Part shown: positions 8,030 through 15,529 of the stretch, in pieces
Position numbering within the stretch: the first letter of the stretch is position 1
Layout of the letters: each line of letters opens with the position of its first letter
Origin: JACCZZ01 sp044227805
GTDB taxonomy: Bacteria > Bacteroidota > Bacteroidia > Chitinophagales > UBA10324
Assembly: GCA_044227805.1 (NCBI GenBank)
Contig: JBGAWA010000078.1
Span: 1-21,393, forward strand
Direction of reading: 5' to 3'
DNA length: 21,393 nt
The notes under the pieces: generated by a model
Databases searched by the model: none
What the model saw: only the letters and a program-made list of their open reading frames with translations
Told to the model about the DNA's origin: nothing
Made by a program: the position numbers and the translations under genes

Positions 8030-8578
8030 ATGTCAACCATCCCGCATATTTTTTCAAGCACCTGCTGTGCTGGTAACGTAAGGGTGATCGTACTGGCGGG
8101 ATTACTGTTTTGCTTGTCCTCCTGCGATTCATGCAAAACAAAACCGGATTTTAAGGATAAGACAGCACCAACTGTTACCTGGTTACTGACACATGCTTCT
8201 GGCGTGAAAGACAGTATTAACGGTTCCGGCACTTCCGTTATTAACATGGGAGAAGCCGTGCATGTGCTGGCTGTAGTAAAAGATGATGGCGGCATCGTGG
8301 AAGTGACCACTTCGCGGGCCACCGGCTATGATTGCCTCGGTGATGTATTGCAATCGCCTTCCTTTGGTCCGTTTGAACAAACGATTCCGGTGAGCCTTGA
8401 TGCAAATGGTGAAGCGTTAAAGATGTTTCCGGTGGCGTTTGATGTGAACACCTTGCTGATCTGCCCGCAAGGACTTGAATTTCAGCAAGGCACTATCACG
8501 CTCAAGTGTTCAGGTTTGAATTTTGGCAACCTGAAAACTGAAGGTGTATTGTCGATTCACGTGAACAAGCGATTTTAA
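8030..8578 (+). CDS. Putative lipoprotein of unknown function
   Basis: 182 residues from ATG 8030. The N-terminus has a hydrophobic stretch (about 17-29, preceded by Arg18) ending in LSSC with the lipidated cysteine at residue 32, so an envelope lipoprotein is likely. The mature part contains TAPTVTW, a glycine/serine-rich stretch, VHVLAVVKDDGGI and a C-terminal half rich in beta-strand patterns, ending TEGVLSIHVNKRF. It has the look of a single beta-sandwich domain, but I recognise no family. The longer frame opening with TTG at 7976 is rejected because that TTG and the following TACATTTG form a promoter. It is a monocistronic plus-strand gene between two minus-strand groups and is convergent with the FAH-family gene. 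Confidence is high that it is a gene, low for any function. Confidence 0.75.
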   Translation: MSTIPHIFSSTCCAGNVRVIVLAGLLFCLSSCDSCKTKPDFKDKTAPTVTWLLTHASGVKDSINGSGTSVINMGEAVHVLAVVKDDGGIVEVTTSRATGYDCLGDVLQSPSFGPFEQTIPVSLDANGEALKMFPVAFDVNTLLICPQGLEFQQGTITLKCSGLNFGNLKTEGVLSIHVNKRF

Positions 8579-8666
8579 TCCGGATGTTTCCATATAAAAA
8601 TCGGGGTTAAAACTTAACCAGCTAAAAGGGGATGTACTCCTTAATTTTAGAAAAAATCAGGAGCGG

Positions 8667-9680
8667 TCAATTTTTCTTCAGCGCCAGGATCGAAAAATCA
8701 CTTTCATCTCTAACTATCGTATTTGACAAATGACCCAGTCCGGTGATTTCCATTTCTACGGTGTCCCCTTCCTGCAACCACTGTTCCCGGTAATCGGCGT
8801 TTGCTAATTTTCCAGTGCCATTCAATTCGAGGAAGCAACCCGTGCCAACGGTGCCACTTCCTATCACATCGCCGGGCAGCAGATCAACGCCGTAGGACGC
8901 GCGTTCAATTATCTCGGCGAAGGTCCAATCCATATCGCTCATATTTCCGCTTGAAACGAGTTGTTTGTTGACCCAGCATTTCATGTCAAGGCTATAGTTG
9001 TTTCCCGTATGGCCATCCTTACAAGGCACCTTATAGGCTTCCAGTTCTTCGGGCGTAACCAGCCACGGGCCAATGACAGTAGAGAAGTCCTTTCCTTTCG
9101 CAGGACCCAGGTTGAGTTTCATCTCTTCCATCTGTAAAACCCTTGCGCTCATGTCGTTCATGATCATATAGCCACCTATATAACCGTCAGCTTCTTCAGC
9201 GCGGATGTTTCTTCCTTTCCTGTTGATCACGATGGCAACTTCCAGTTCAAAATCCAGTTGTTGAAAATGATCCGGCATGCAAACAATATCGCCCGGGCCC
9301 TGTATGGCGTTGTGATTGGTAAAATAAAAGATAGGATACTCGTCGAATTCCGGTATCATATCCACCTTGCGGTTTCTGCGTGCCGCAGCTACATGCTGCC
9401 GAAAAGCGTATCCATCACGGCAGGAAGTGGGTTGCGGCACGGGGGCCATCAACCTCGCTCCGTTTAAGGGCTTTGGCCTGGCGCGCACTGATTTGCCTTC
9501 TTTGAGCAGCTTGTCATATTCAAGTGCTATCTCAAAGGCTTCTTCACCACCATATAAAAATAACTGCATATTGCCGGGCAGGCGCCAATCCATATCCTGC
9601 AAATCGTAATAGTTTTCTTCATGCACCATAGCAAGATGATCCTGTTCATCGGTGGCATTATAGTAGCTGATCAGTTTCAT
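8667..9680 (-). CDS. Fumarylacetoacetate hydrolase (FAH) family protein
   Basis: 337 residues, FAH fold. Residues that line up with the known fumarylacetoacetase active site are present: DGYAFRQH with Asp89 and His96 (as in DFYSSRQH), the metal ligands Glu145 and Glu147 (DFELE) and Asp176 (MNDMSAR), and Lys197 in GPAKGKDF followed by the conserved GPWLVTPEEL. The retained histidine suggests a C-C hydrolase of the true FAH type rather than a decarboxylase/isomerase branch, although the protein is shorter than animal FAH (about 420 residues). A role at the end of tyrosine or homogentisate breakdown is plausible but other acylpyruvate-type substrates are possible, and no hmgA or maiA gene lies nearby. 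ATG 9680 fits the N-terminus MKLISYYNA; the upstream sequence is A+T-rich without a second start. Confidence 0.87.
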   Translation of the reverse strand: MKLISYYNATDEQDHLAMVHEENYYDLQDMDWRLPGNMQLFLYGGEEAFEIALEYDKLLKEGKSVRARPKPLNGARLMAPVPQPTSCRDGYAFRQHVAAARRNRKVDMIPEFDEYPIFYFTNHNAIQGPGDIVCMPDHFQQLDFELEVAIVINRKGRNIRAEEADGYIGGYMIMNDMSARVLQMEEMKLNLGPAKGKDFSTVIGPWLVTPEELEAYKVPCKDGHTGNNYSLDMKCWVNKQLVSSGNMSDMDWTFAEIIERASYGVDLLPGDVIGSGTVGTGCFLELNGTGKLANADYREQWLQEGDTVEMEITGLGHLSNTIVRDESDFSILALKKN

Positions 9681-9824
9681 GAATGTTTAAGTTTGAAAAG
9701 GTGGTCAGAATAAAAACGCCTAAAGATAAGTGCTGCCTCTTCTTTGCGGGCATAAACCCGGATTTTTCAATGGAAATTACTTGATAAAATAGCAAGGGAT
9801 GGAAATTTTTTCCGGGCAAATGCA

Positions 9825-10160
9825 CTATTCCTTCCAGTCAGAAGATGCGGGATGATCGGCTCTGGATTTAGCTTTTTGCAGCAATCGCTCTATGATAAGG
9901 TCGGCAATAACTTCTGCTGGAGGCATGCCGGGATTTGCCGCCAGCGTGGATTTTGCCTTGCTTTCATCCACGTCAATCCGGTACATGAGCCACAACAGTT
10001 TCTCATAGTCGTGATCGAGCAGTAAGCTGATCCGGTCAATCAGCAACTGCCGTGCTTGGCTGAAGGTCATTTCATCATTGTCTGTTGCGGAGCAATCCAT
10101 ATAGCTGTTGAGCAGGTGCCAGAAATGTTTCCGTAAGCTGACTGGAAGAGGATTGTTCAT
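9825..10160 (-). CDS. Small conserved hypothetical protein
   Basis: 111 residues, predicted soluble and mainly alpha-helical, with no signal peptide. It has a segment SQARQLLIDRISLLLDHDYE, then LLWLMYRIDVDESKAKSTLA and a C-terminal PPAEVIADLIIERLLQKAK. The combination of a short helix-rich protein with YRIDVDE and an IADLI.ER end resembles a small uncharacterised Bacteroidota family that I cannot name with certainty. The frame is clean, codon use resembles its neighbours and the gene fills an otherwise empty stretch. It lies between the Ycf48-like gene (about 180 bp upstream) and the FAH-family gene (about 145 bp downstream), both in the same orientation. Function unknown. Confidence 0.65.
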   Translation of the reverse strand: MNNPLPVSLRKHFWHLLNSYMDCSATDNDEMTFSQARQLLIDRISLLLDHDYEKLLWLMYRIDVDESKAKSTLAANPGMPPAEVIADLIIERLLQKAKSRADHPASSDWKE

Positions 10161-10343
10161 GTGTTGAAAGTAGGTTACTAATCAGAAAGCTGCAGACAGG
10201 TTGCTGGAGAAAACTACCGCAGGCCAATAAAAACTCCTTTAGCTGTTAATCGGACTTCGCGTCTGACTCCGGAAATTCCAACCTTTATTCTTGCCAATTT
10301 ACTTATCATCCTATCGGCGAAATGAAGGTGATTTTTTCTCAAA

Positions 10344-11516
10344 TTACAACTTCTGGAAACTCCCTGAATAAGAATGGCGCGAGGATGTAATCCGTATCGA
10401 ATAAAACCCGGGAAGCAACCCGGAGATATCCAGCTTACCTGATGTAAAATTTTCGCCATAAAAAACCATTCCTCCCATGGAATTGTAAACCGAAACGCTT
10501 TCCCATTCCTTTATTCCTGAACATCGTATTTCATTCCCCGCGGGATTCGGAAACAATTTGAAATCAGCAGGTGCATCAGGATCAGTGATCAATGTTACCA
10601 ATTCCTTTTTCAATGCCAATCCATGCTGTCCACAGGCATAAACGGCATGACCGTCAAAACCAAGATCGCTTAACACTGCTGATGCAGTATAATCAAGTTC
10701 CCAGTCCATTCCGCCATTGGTGGTTCTATAAATCTGATGCTGACCGGAGATAAAATATCCATTCAGCAAATCCGTAAACAGTAATCCGTCTCCACCGGTA
10801 ATTCCGCTTGATGCCACTTCGCTCCAGTCCATTCCCTGGTTGTTGGTAATAAACAACTGACCATCTCCGGAAATTGCAAACCCGGTAATGTTGTCCACAA
10901 AACTCATCCCCGTCATGTAATAATTGCCCGTGATATTGAGCGTATCGAATGACCAATTCACGCCATAGTCAGTGCTTCTGAAAATTCCTTTATGGTAGAT
11001 CGCCATAAAAACAGAATCATCAAAAGCTATCATTTCGGCAGGCACGAAGTAAGGCATTCCGGTCGGTACCGACCATGTACTGCCACCATCACTGCTGATA
11101 TAAGTACCGGCAAGACCTCCGTACACTCCATGCTGTTTGTCAGAGAAGCAGATTGCTGTTATAAAGCAAGTGCATCCTCCGGTGGTTGCCCAACTGCTTC
11201 CGCCATTATAAGTACGCTGTATATTTCCACCTCCGTTTCCGACAAATCCTGTATCAATATTCCTGAAAAATGCAGCCGTGTAAATCAGTGATGATGCATT
11301 CTGAACACTGGTAAAACCGGCTCCGCCATTATAGCTTTTCAATAATAGCCCATCATCACCAAACATAATAAACGTGTCGGGAGCCACTGCATTGCATACC
11401 CAGCAGATCGGGTTGGTGTTGGTGGTCAACCTACTGCCAATCTGGGCGCTTAACACGGAATGCTCGGCAATAAGCAGGAAGCAACCCATGAATAAATATT
11501 TTGGCCCGGCTGCCAC
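10344..11516 (-). CDS. Ycf48/BNR-like beta-propeller protein with T9SS type A sorting domain
   Basis: 390 residues from the GTG at 11516, or 381 from the ATG at 11489. The GTG start keeps a lysine before the hydrophobic core and gives a better signal peptide (cleavage near LSAQ); an in-frame stop lies 19 codons upstream. The body has at least six Asp-box/BNR-like turns (KSYNGGAGF, RTYNGGSSW, SSDGGSTW, RSTDYGVNW, ITNNQGMDW, RTTNGGMDW), as in Ycf48/sialidase-like propellers. The last 75 or so residues are a T9SS type A sorting domain: FKLFPNPAGNEI, VSVYNSMGG, LDISGLLPGFYSIRI. The product should be exported by the T9SS. Its ligand is unknown; many such proteins are annotated only by the propeller. 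No active-site arginine triad of sialidases is recognisable. Confidence 0.88.
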   Translation of the reverse strand: MAAGPKYLFMGCFLLIAEHSVLSAQIGSRLTTNTNPICWVCNAVAPDTFIMFGDDGLLLKSYNGGAGFTSVQNASSLIYTAAFFRNIDTGFVGNGGGNIQRTYNGGSSWATTGGCTCFITAICFSDKQHGVYGGLAGTYISSDGGSTWSVPTGMPYFVPAEMIAFDDSVFMAIYHKGIFRSTDYGVNWSFDTLNITGNYYMTGMSFVDNITGFAISGDGQLFITNNQGMDWSEVASSGITGGDGLLFTDLLNGYFISGQHQIYRTTNGGMDWELDYTASAVLSDLGFDGHAVYACGQHGLALKKELVTLITDPDAPADFKLFPNPAGNEIRCSGIKEWESVSVYNSMGGMVFYGENFTSGKLDISGLLPGFYSIRITSSRHSYSGSFQKL

Positions 11517-11722
11517 TGCCAGGGTCCGGCATAATCTCGCTGAGAAATTTTTTGACGATTTTTCATGCGCTCATTTCATAAAGCTTTTCATCCAAAGAAA
11601 GTAACATGATCAGCCAATTGGTTACGGAAAAACAAACATCCTACTCCTTCAAGATAGTAATTGAATTTCTGAAAATAGAAATTTTTCCTGCTGTGATAGC
11701 AGAACTGTTCTTCCAGCCATCT

Positions 11723-12496
11723 TCAGAACTTTTCCATCACACCCAAACCAAACAAGGCATAGTCATATTTTACCGGATCTGCAGGATCAAATGACCGCAG
11801 GGCAGCGGTGAGTTCCAGCGCAGTTTTCCAGTTCGTTTGTTTGCTTTGAATCAACCCTAATTTCCGGGCAACACGATCCACATGTACATCACAAGGACAA
11901 ATCAATTGTGATGGTTTAATTCTTTTCCACAAACCAAAGTCAACTCCACAGTTATCCTTTCTGACCATCCAGCGCAGAAACATGTTCAGTCTTTTACAGG
12001 CTGAATTCCTGGCGGGTGATGCAACATGTTTCCGTGTTCTTTGGGGAGCATCGGTCAAAGAAAAAAACAACTCATGGAAACCGATCAGCGCGGGGCCGGT
12101 ATTTTCATCTTCATCCGATAGAAATCCGGAGAAGGCTGTTTCCAGAGAATAGTTTTCGCGATAGTAAGTGCTGAAGAAATGAATAAAGTATAAGACATCT
12201 GTGGCATTAAAAGTCCGGTGCTTGAATGCAAGAAAACGCCGCAGGTCCTTTTCCTGATGGTGCAGCATGAAATCATGCGGTGCATGATCCATCAGTTCTG
12301 TTAAACGATGGCAACTATTGAGGATGGATGTACGGTTTCCCCAAGCCAATGTAGCAGCAAAGAAGCCTGCAATTTCTATATCCTGCAAGGCAGAAAAGCG
12401 GTGCGGGATGCTGATGGGATCGGAAGGTATAAATGACGGCCGGTTATAACAGGCCACCTTTTCATCAAGATAACGTTGGAGTTTTTGTAAATTCAC
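11723..12496 (-). CDS. DUF2400 (TIGR02757) family protein
   Basis: 257 residues, the typical length of TIGR02757. Hallmarks are EKVACYNRPSFIPSDPI...IPHRF, DIEIAGFFAATLAWGNR, RKHVASPARNSACKRLNMFL, RWMVRKDNCGVDFGLWK, LICPCDVHVDRVARKLGL and the C-terminal DPADPVKYDYALFGLGV. The helix-hairpin-like region around CPCDVHVDRVARKLGL resembles DNA-glycosylase (HhH-GPD) proteins, so a nucleic-acid role is sometimes proposed, but it is not shown. The start is GTG at 12496: the family begins at exactly this point (MNLQKL...), and no ATG lies immediately upstream. A TAGATTTG box on the same strand sits only 5 nt before the GTG. The gene diverges from the propeller gene with an overlap of regulatory sequence. 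Confidence 0.9.
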   Translation of the reverse strand: MNLQKLQRYLDEKVACYNRPSFIPSDPISIPHRFSALQDIEIAGFFAATLAWGNRTSILNSCHRLTELMDHAPHDFMLHHQEKDLRRFLAFKHRTFNATDVLYFIHFFSTYYRENYSLETAFSGFLSDEDENTGPALIGFHELFFSLTDAPQRTRKHVASPARNSACKRLNMFLRWMVRKDNCGVDFGLWKRIKPSQLICPCDVHVDRVARKLGLIQSKQTNWKTALELTAALRSFDPADPVKYDYALFGLGVMEKF

Positions 12497-12501
12497 GATG
12501 A

Positions 12502-12509
12502 CAAATCTA
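12502..12509 (-). promoter_or_regulatory. Possible -7 box (TAGATTTG) for the DUF2400 gene
   Basis: On the minus strand the sequence reads TAGATTTG, a perfect TAnnTTTG match, with the GTG start codon 5 nt downstream. If used, the transcript would be leaderless or nearly so. No TTG is visible at the -33 distance, so this could be chance. Confidence 0.35.
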
Positions 12510-12515
12510 AGCGCT

Positions 12516-13766
12516 ATGTACCATAAATATTTATTGATCGCGGCGCTTATCTGCCTGTTCTCTTTTGCCGAAGCGCAAGAGTATTCTTTCGGAGCGGATA
12601 TCTATATACACTGCATTGATGGCGGCTATGGTTATATTCAATACGATGCGCCGTTATGGGTTGGTACCAATCACGGTGTCTATTCCGTAATAGGCGGCAA
12701 TGATTATTTTGATTCACTCAACTCACCGCTTCCATCCAACTACATTACGGCGATTGATCTTCACTATACCGATAACAATTTATGGATTGGAACCAATGCC
12801 GGCTTTTGCAAGAAAGATGCATCCGGAAATTTCTGGGACTGTTTTACCACAGCCAATAGCGATCTGCCTTCTGATTCCATCACTTGCCTGTTGGATGCAG
12901 GACACGATTCCATCTGGATTGGCACCAGGAACGGCCTGGCCCTGTATTTACAGGCGCTGGATAGTTTTCAATTATTTACCACTTTTAATTCATTGCTTCC
13001 TTCCAATCAGGTCACTTGCCTGGAAAGATTCTCGTTTGAGCCTATGGATGATTTTCCCTTTCCCCTATTTATTGGCACAACTGCAGGAATAGCTTATATA
13101 AAAAACAACAACTGGACAGTGTTTGATACGTCCAATTCAGGTTTATCCAGTAATTACATAACGGCAATAGCTGCTGATTGGTGGACGGATACAGATGCAT
13201 GGATTGCCACAGCCGGCGGCGGAGCAAATCATTTAATCGCTGATACGTTTATCAACTACATGACCTCCAATCAAAAGATAAAATCCGACACACTGCAATT
13301 CATTGAATCCCTCTTCGATGGTGATGGTGTATATACCGGAAACAGTTTTGACTCACTGTACCTTCTCGATTATTTCGATGATAAATTCACAACTGCAGAT
13401 ATATCAAAACCGGTTACCAGCGCTTTTCAAAGGCGCGGAAACGGTGAATGGGGCTGGATCGGCACTGATCACGATATATATACATTTGATTTTACGGAAG
13501 GCATTGCTGAGGGCAAGCATCCTGTTCTTTGGCAGGCAGCGATACATGGCACAATCGTTTACCTATTTAACATACCGCCATTTTATGGAAAAACAAGTTT
13601 GAAGATCATTGACCTGCTGGGCCAAACTGTAGTGGAAAAGACATTATCAGCCGGTCAGACTTCAGCTCAACAACTTACCATACCTCCTCTTGCTGCCGGA
13701 GTTTACCTTGTGCAGTTGCAAAATGCAACGATGTCAGCATCCGTCCGTGTGCTGAAATCATACTAA
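12516..13766 (+). CDS. Reg_prop-like beta-propeller protein with T9SS type A sorting domain
   Basis: 416 residues from ATG 12516 (MYHKYLLIAALICLFSFAEA, signal peptide with cleavage before QEY). The in-frame ATG at 12498 adds six residues and gives a less regular signal; it would sit 2 bp from the start of the divergent gene. Propeller blades of the two-component-regulator (Reg_prop) kind are visible: LWVGTNHGVYSV, LWIGTNAGFCKK, SIWIGTRNGLALY, LFIGTTAGIAYI, AWIATAGGGANHL, GWIGTDHDIYTF, several followed by the LPSNYITAI pattern. The C-terminus (about 340-416) is a T9SS sorting domain with LKIIDLLGQTV, PPLAAGVYLVQL and VRVLKSY. There is no histidine kinase or other output domain, so this is an extracellular propeller rather than a sensor kinase. 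Ligand unknown. Confidence 0.87.
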   Translation: MYHKYLLIAALICLFSFAEAQEYSFGADIYIHCIDGGYGYIQYDAPLWVGTNHGVYSVIGGNDYFDSLNSPLPSNYITAIDLHYTDNNLWIGTNAGFCKKDASGNFWDCFTTANSDLPSDSITCLLDAGHDSIWIGTRNGLALYLQALDSFQLFTTFNSLLPSNQVTCLERFSFEPMDDFPFPLFIGTTAGIAYIKNNNWTVFDTSNSGLSSNYITAIAADWWTDTDAWIATAGGGANHLIADTFINYMTSNQKIKSDTLQFIESLFDGDGVYTGNSFDSLYLLDYFDDKFTTADISKPVTSAFQRRGNGEWGWIGTDHDIYTFDFTEGIAEGKHPVLWQAAIHGTIVYLFNIPPFYGKTSLKIIDLLGQTVVEKTLSAGQTSAQQLTIPPLAAGVYLVQLQNATMSASVRVLKSY

Positions 13767-13810
13767 GCCGGATTCTTCTGGGTAAATTCATTTACTTGTT
13801 GTCCTTCTCG

Positions 13811-13824
13811 ACTTCGCTCGAAGT
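13811..13824. repeat. Short palindrome, candidate interspersed repeat
   Basis: ACTTCG, two bases, CGAAGT: a perfect 6-bp inverted repeat within TTCTCGACTTCGCTCGAAG. Only one copy lies in this window, so calling it an interspersed repeat rests on its resemblance to similar elements in other Bacteroidota genomes. Confidence 0.35.
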
Positions 13825-14038
13825 GACTGTGATTTCGCCTTTGCCGCTGCGATGAAACGTTGATTGATTAGTCTGCAAAACAATTTGTCTGCTACGTATC
13901 GGCTGATAATTGGCGCCTGGTGTACCAAAGACGAGTGATAGTTCTATCCGTTGTTGGTCCGGCGTACCACCTTGATTTGCTTATACCAATATCTGCGCAG
14001 TCGTCATTGTATAGCGACCGTGACTACCGAAAAACTTC

Positions 14039-14056
14039 TCGGATTTTTTAATCCGA
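14039..14056. promoter_or_regulatory. Palindrome upstream of the operon promoter, possible operator
   Basis: TCGGATT, TTTT, AATCCGA: a perfect 7-bp inverted repeat with a 4-nt centre, ending 22 nt before the -33 element of the operon promoter. The operon encodes an ArsR-type repressor, and such repressors bind palindromes near their own promoter. It could instead be a weak hairpin terminator; the T-run needed for a plus-strand terminator is absent. Confidence 0.35.
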
Positions 14057-14077
14057 TAAAAAATTATTGACCATACA

Positions 14078-14108
14078 TTTGCGAAACCGAATAGTTGCAT
14101 TATATTTG
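14078..14108 (+). promoter_or_regulatory. Bacteroidota-type promoter of the DHFR-like/ArsR/AHSA1 operon
   Basis: TTTG at 14078-14081 (-33), a 19 nt spacer, and TATATTTG at 14101-14108 (-7, perfect TAnnTTTG). The -33 TTTG is itself the end of a second perfect box, TACATTTG at 14074-14081. The ATG at 14139 follows 31 nt after the -7 box. This makes the longer frame opening at TTG 14067 unlikely, since it would start upstream of the promoter. Confidence 0.75.
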
Positions 14109-14138
14109 CAACCGTTTAGTTTCATATTTATAACAAAA

Positions 14139-14705
14139 ATGAGAAAATTAAAATTACAAGTGCAAATGACTGTTGACGGTTTCATATCAGGACAAAACGG
14201 GGAGATGGACTGGATGAGCTTACCCTGGACAGATGATATAAACCATTATGTAAGAGAAATAACAGAACCTGTTGACACAATAATTTTGGGAAGAAAGCTT
14301 GCCGAAGGATTTATTCCACATTGGGAAAATGTAGTTCAAGACCCAAAGAACCCTGAATATGAAGGCGCCTTAAAATATACATCAACCTTGAAAATTGTAT
14401 TTACAAAGTCAATGGATAAATCCATTTGGAAGAATACAGCCATTGCAAACGGAGAATTGGTTGAAGAAATTACAAATTTAAAGAACACTGCAGGCAAAGA
14501 CATTATTGCCTATGGCGGTGGTTCCTTTGTTTCCGCACTAATTAAAAACAAGCTCATAGACGAATTGCATTTATTTGTAAATCCTTCTGCTATCGGTACT
14601 GGAATGCCGATCTTCCAGGAACTTACCTCCGTGCAAAAATTCAAAGTTGTTGACGTGAAAAAATTTGACTGCGGCATCATAACATTGATATACCAACCCA
14701 TTTAA
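14139..14705 (+). CDS. Dihydrofolate reductase-like protein (RibD C-terminal domain family)
   Basis: 188 residues from ATG 14139, the usual size for single-domain RibD_C/YyaP-like proteins. The family pattern is clear: LQVQMTVDGFISG at the start, MDW, a DTIILGRKLAEGF segment, a middle strand KIVFTKSMD, then DIIAYGGGSFVSALIKNKLIDEL for dinucleotide binding and LFVNPSAIGTGMPIF near the end. Members probably bind NADPH and reduce an unknown substrate; true DHFR activity is not established for this group. It is the first gene of a three-gene operon, with one base between its TAA and the next ATG. Base composition is visibly more A+T-rich than in neighbouring genes. The start is fixed by the promoter at 14078-14108. 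Confidence 0.85.
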   Translation: MRKLKLQVQMTVDGFISGQNGEMDWMSLPWTDDINHYVREITEPVDTIILGRKLAEGFIPHWENVVQDPKNPEYEGALKYTSTLKIVFTKSMDKSIWKNTAIANGELVEEITNLKNTAGKDIIAYGGGSFVSALIKNKLIDELHLFVNPSAIGTGMPIFQELTSVQKFKVVDVKKFDCGIITLIYQPI

Positions 14706-14706
14706 A

Positions 14707-15027
14707 ATGCGAAGAGATATTTTCCAGGCAATAGCTGACCCATCAAGAAGAGCAATCTTAACACTTATTGCTCTTCAGGCAATGACACCCAACGCCATCG
14801 CTGAACATTTTGACACTTCAAGACAGGCGATTTCAAAGCATTTGAAAATATTAACAGAATGCGAATTGGTGAAGCAAAAACAAGAAGGTCGTGAGATTTA
14901 TTATCAATTAGAGGTAAAGAAAATGAAAGAATTAGATAAGTGGCTTGAACAATTCAGGATAATTTGGGAAAGCAGATTTAATGAATTAGATAAAGTATTA
15001 ACGAAACTTAAAACAACTAAAAAATAG
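14707..15027 (+). CDS. ArsR-family winged-helix transcriptional repressor
   Basis: 106 residues. The winged HTH occupies most of the protein: FQAIADPSRRAILTLI at the start, the recognition helix region AIAEHFDTSRQAISKHLKIL, and the wing ECELVKQKQEGREIYYQL. No cysteine cluster of the metal-sensing ArsR type is seen (one cysteine only, in TECELV), so it belongs with the SdpR-like, AHSA1-linked subgroup rather than the metal sensors. The tail (about 75-106) is helical and charged and may aid dimerisation. One base separates it from the preceding gene and one from the next, so translation is likely coupled. Pairing of this ArsR type with an AHSA1/SRPBCC gene is common, and the repressor probably controls its own operon. 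Confidence 0.9.
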   Translation: MRRDIFQAIADPSRRAILTLIALQAMTPNAIAEHFDTSRQAISKHLKILTECELVKQKQEGREIYYQLEVKKMKELDKWLEQFRIIWESRFNELDKVLTKLKTTKK

Positions 15028-15028
15028 T

Positions 15029-15529
15029 ATGGACTTAATATTTGACTTTACCGTAAATAAGGAAAACAACACAATTACAGTAATCCGGGAATTTAATGCC
15101 GAACTCACTTTGGTATGGGACGCTTACACAAAAAGTGAAATTTTAGATCAATGGTGGGCACCCAAACCTTGGAGAGCAGAGACTAAATCAATGGACTTCA
15201 AAGAAGGCGGACATTGGCATTATGCAATGTGCGGACCATCCGGTGAAAAACACTGGGCATTCATGACCTATCAAAAAATTGAATTTCAAAAGGTATTTAC
15301 CGGTGTTGAAGGATTTACAGATGAAAACGAAATTGTAAATAATGAACTGCCTCAATCAAAATGGGAAGTTTCATTTCTGAATAAAGGTGAAACAACCCTG
15401 GTAACAACTCATATTTTCTTCGACAGTTTAGAACAACTTGAAGCTATCATCAAAATGGGATTCAAAGAAGGTTATACCATGGCAATGGAGAATTTAGACG
15501 AGGTGTTAGAGACGCAAAACCAAGCATGA
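15029..15529 (+). CDS. AHSA1/SRPBCC domain protein
   Basis: 166 residues with the SRPBCC (START-like) fold of the AHSA1 group: ITVIREFNAELTLVWDAYTK, LDQWWAPKPWRAETKSMDF, EGGHWHYAMCGPSGEKHW, then FTDE...SKWEVSFLNKGETTLVTTHIFF and the C-terminal helix EGYTMAMENLDEVLE. The fold has a deep hydrophobic pocket and binds small lipophilic ligands; the relation to Hsp90 activation is only by name, as bacterial members are not known to act on Hsp90. It is the last gene of the operon and begins one base after the ArsR stop. A ligand that induces the ArsR repressor is plausible but is inference. The coding region shares the A+T-rich composition of the two genes before it. Confidence 0.9.
   Translation: MDLIFDFTVNKENNTITVIREFNAELTLVWDAYTKSEILDQWWAPKPWRAETKSMDFKEGGHWHYAMCGPSGEKHWAFMTYQKIEFQKVFTGVEGFTDENEIVNNELPQSKWEVSFLNKGETTLVTTHIFFDSLEQLEAIIKMGFKEGYTMAMENLDEVLETQNQA

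Larger units (their letters stand above)
13767..14073. other. Intergenic region upstream of the A+T-rich operon
   Basis: No gene is seen here. The stretch contains a perfect palindrome ACTTCG-CT-CGAAGT at 13811-13824, inside a sequence of the kind often found as short interspersed repeats in Bacteroidota, the motif CCGTTGTTGGTC at about 13948 that is partly echoed downstream of the operon (about 15603), and a 7-4-7 palindrome at 14039-14056. Confidence 0.5.

Noticed and set aside
8605..8619. Hairpin GGTTAA-3 nt-TTAACC between the lipoprotein and FAH-family genes as a terminator
   Set aside because: The stem has only six mostly A/T pairs and the nearest T-run on the minus strand is several bases away, so it is too weak to call.
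10214..10459. Minus-strand open frame of 81 codons
   Set aside because: It overlaps the end of the Ycf48-like gene, whose frame carries the T9SS sorting domain, and has no recognisable features.
14067..14138. N-terminal extension of the DHFR-like protein starting at TTG 14067
   Set aside because: The extension lies on top of the promoter (14078-14108) and the family starts at MRKLKLQVQMTVDGF, so ATG 14139 is preferred.
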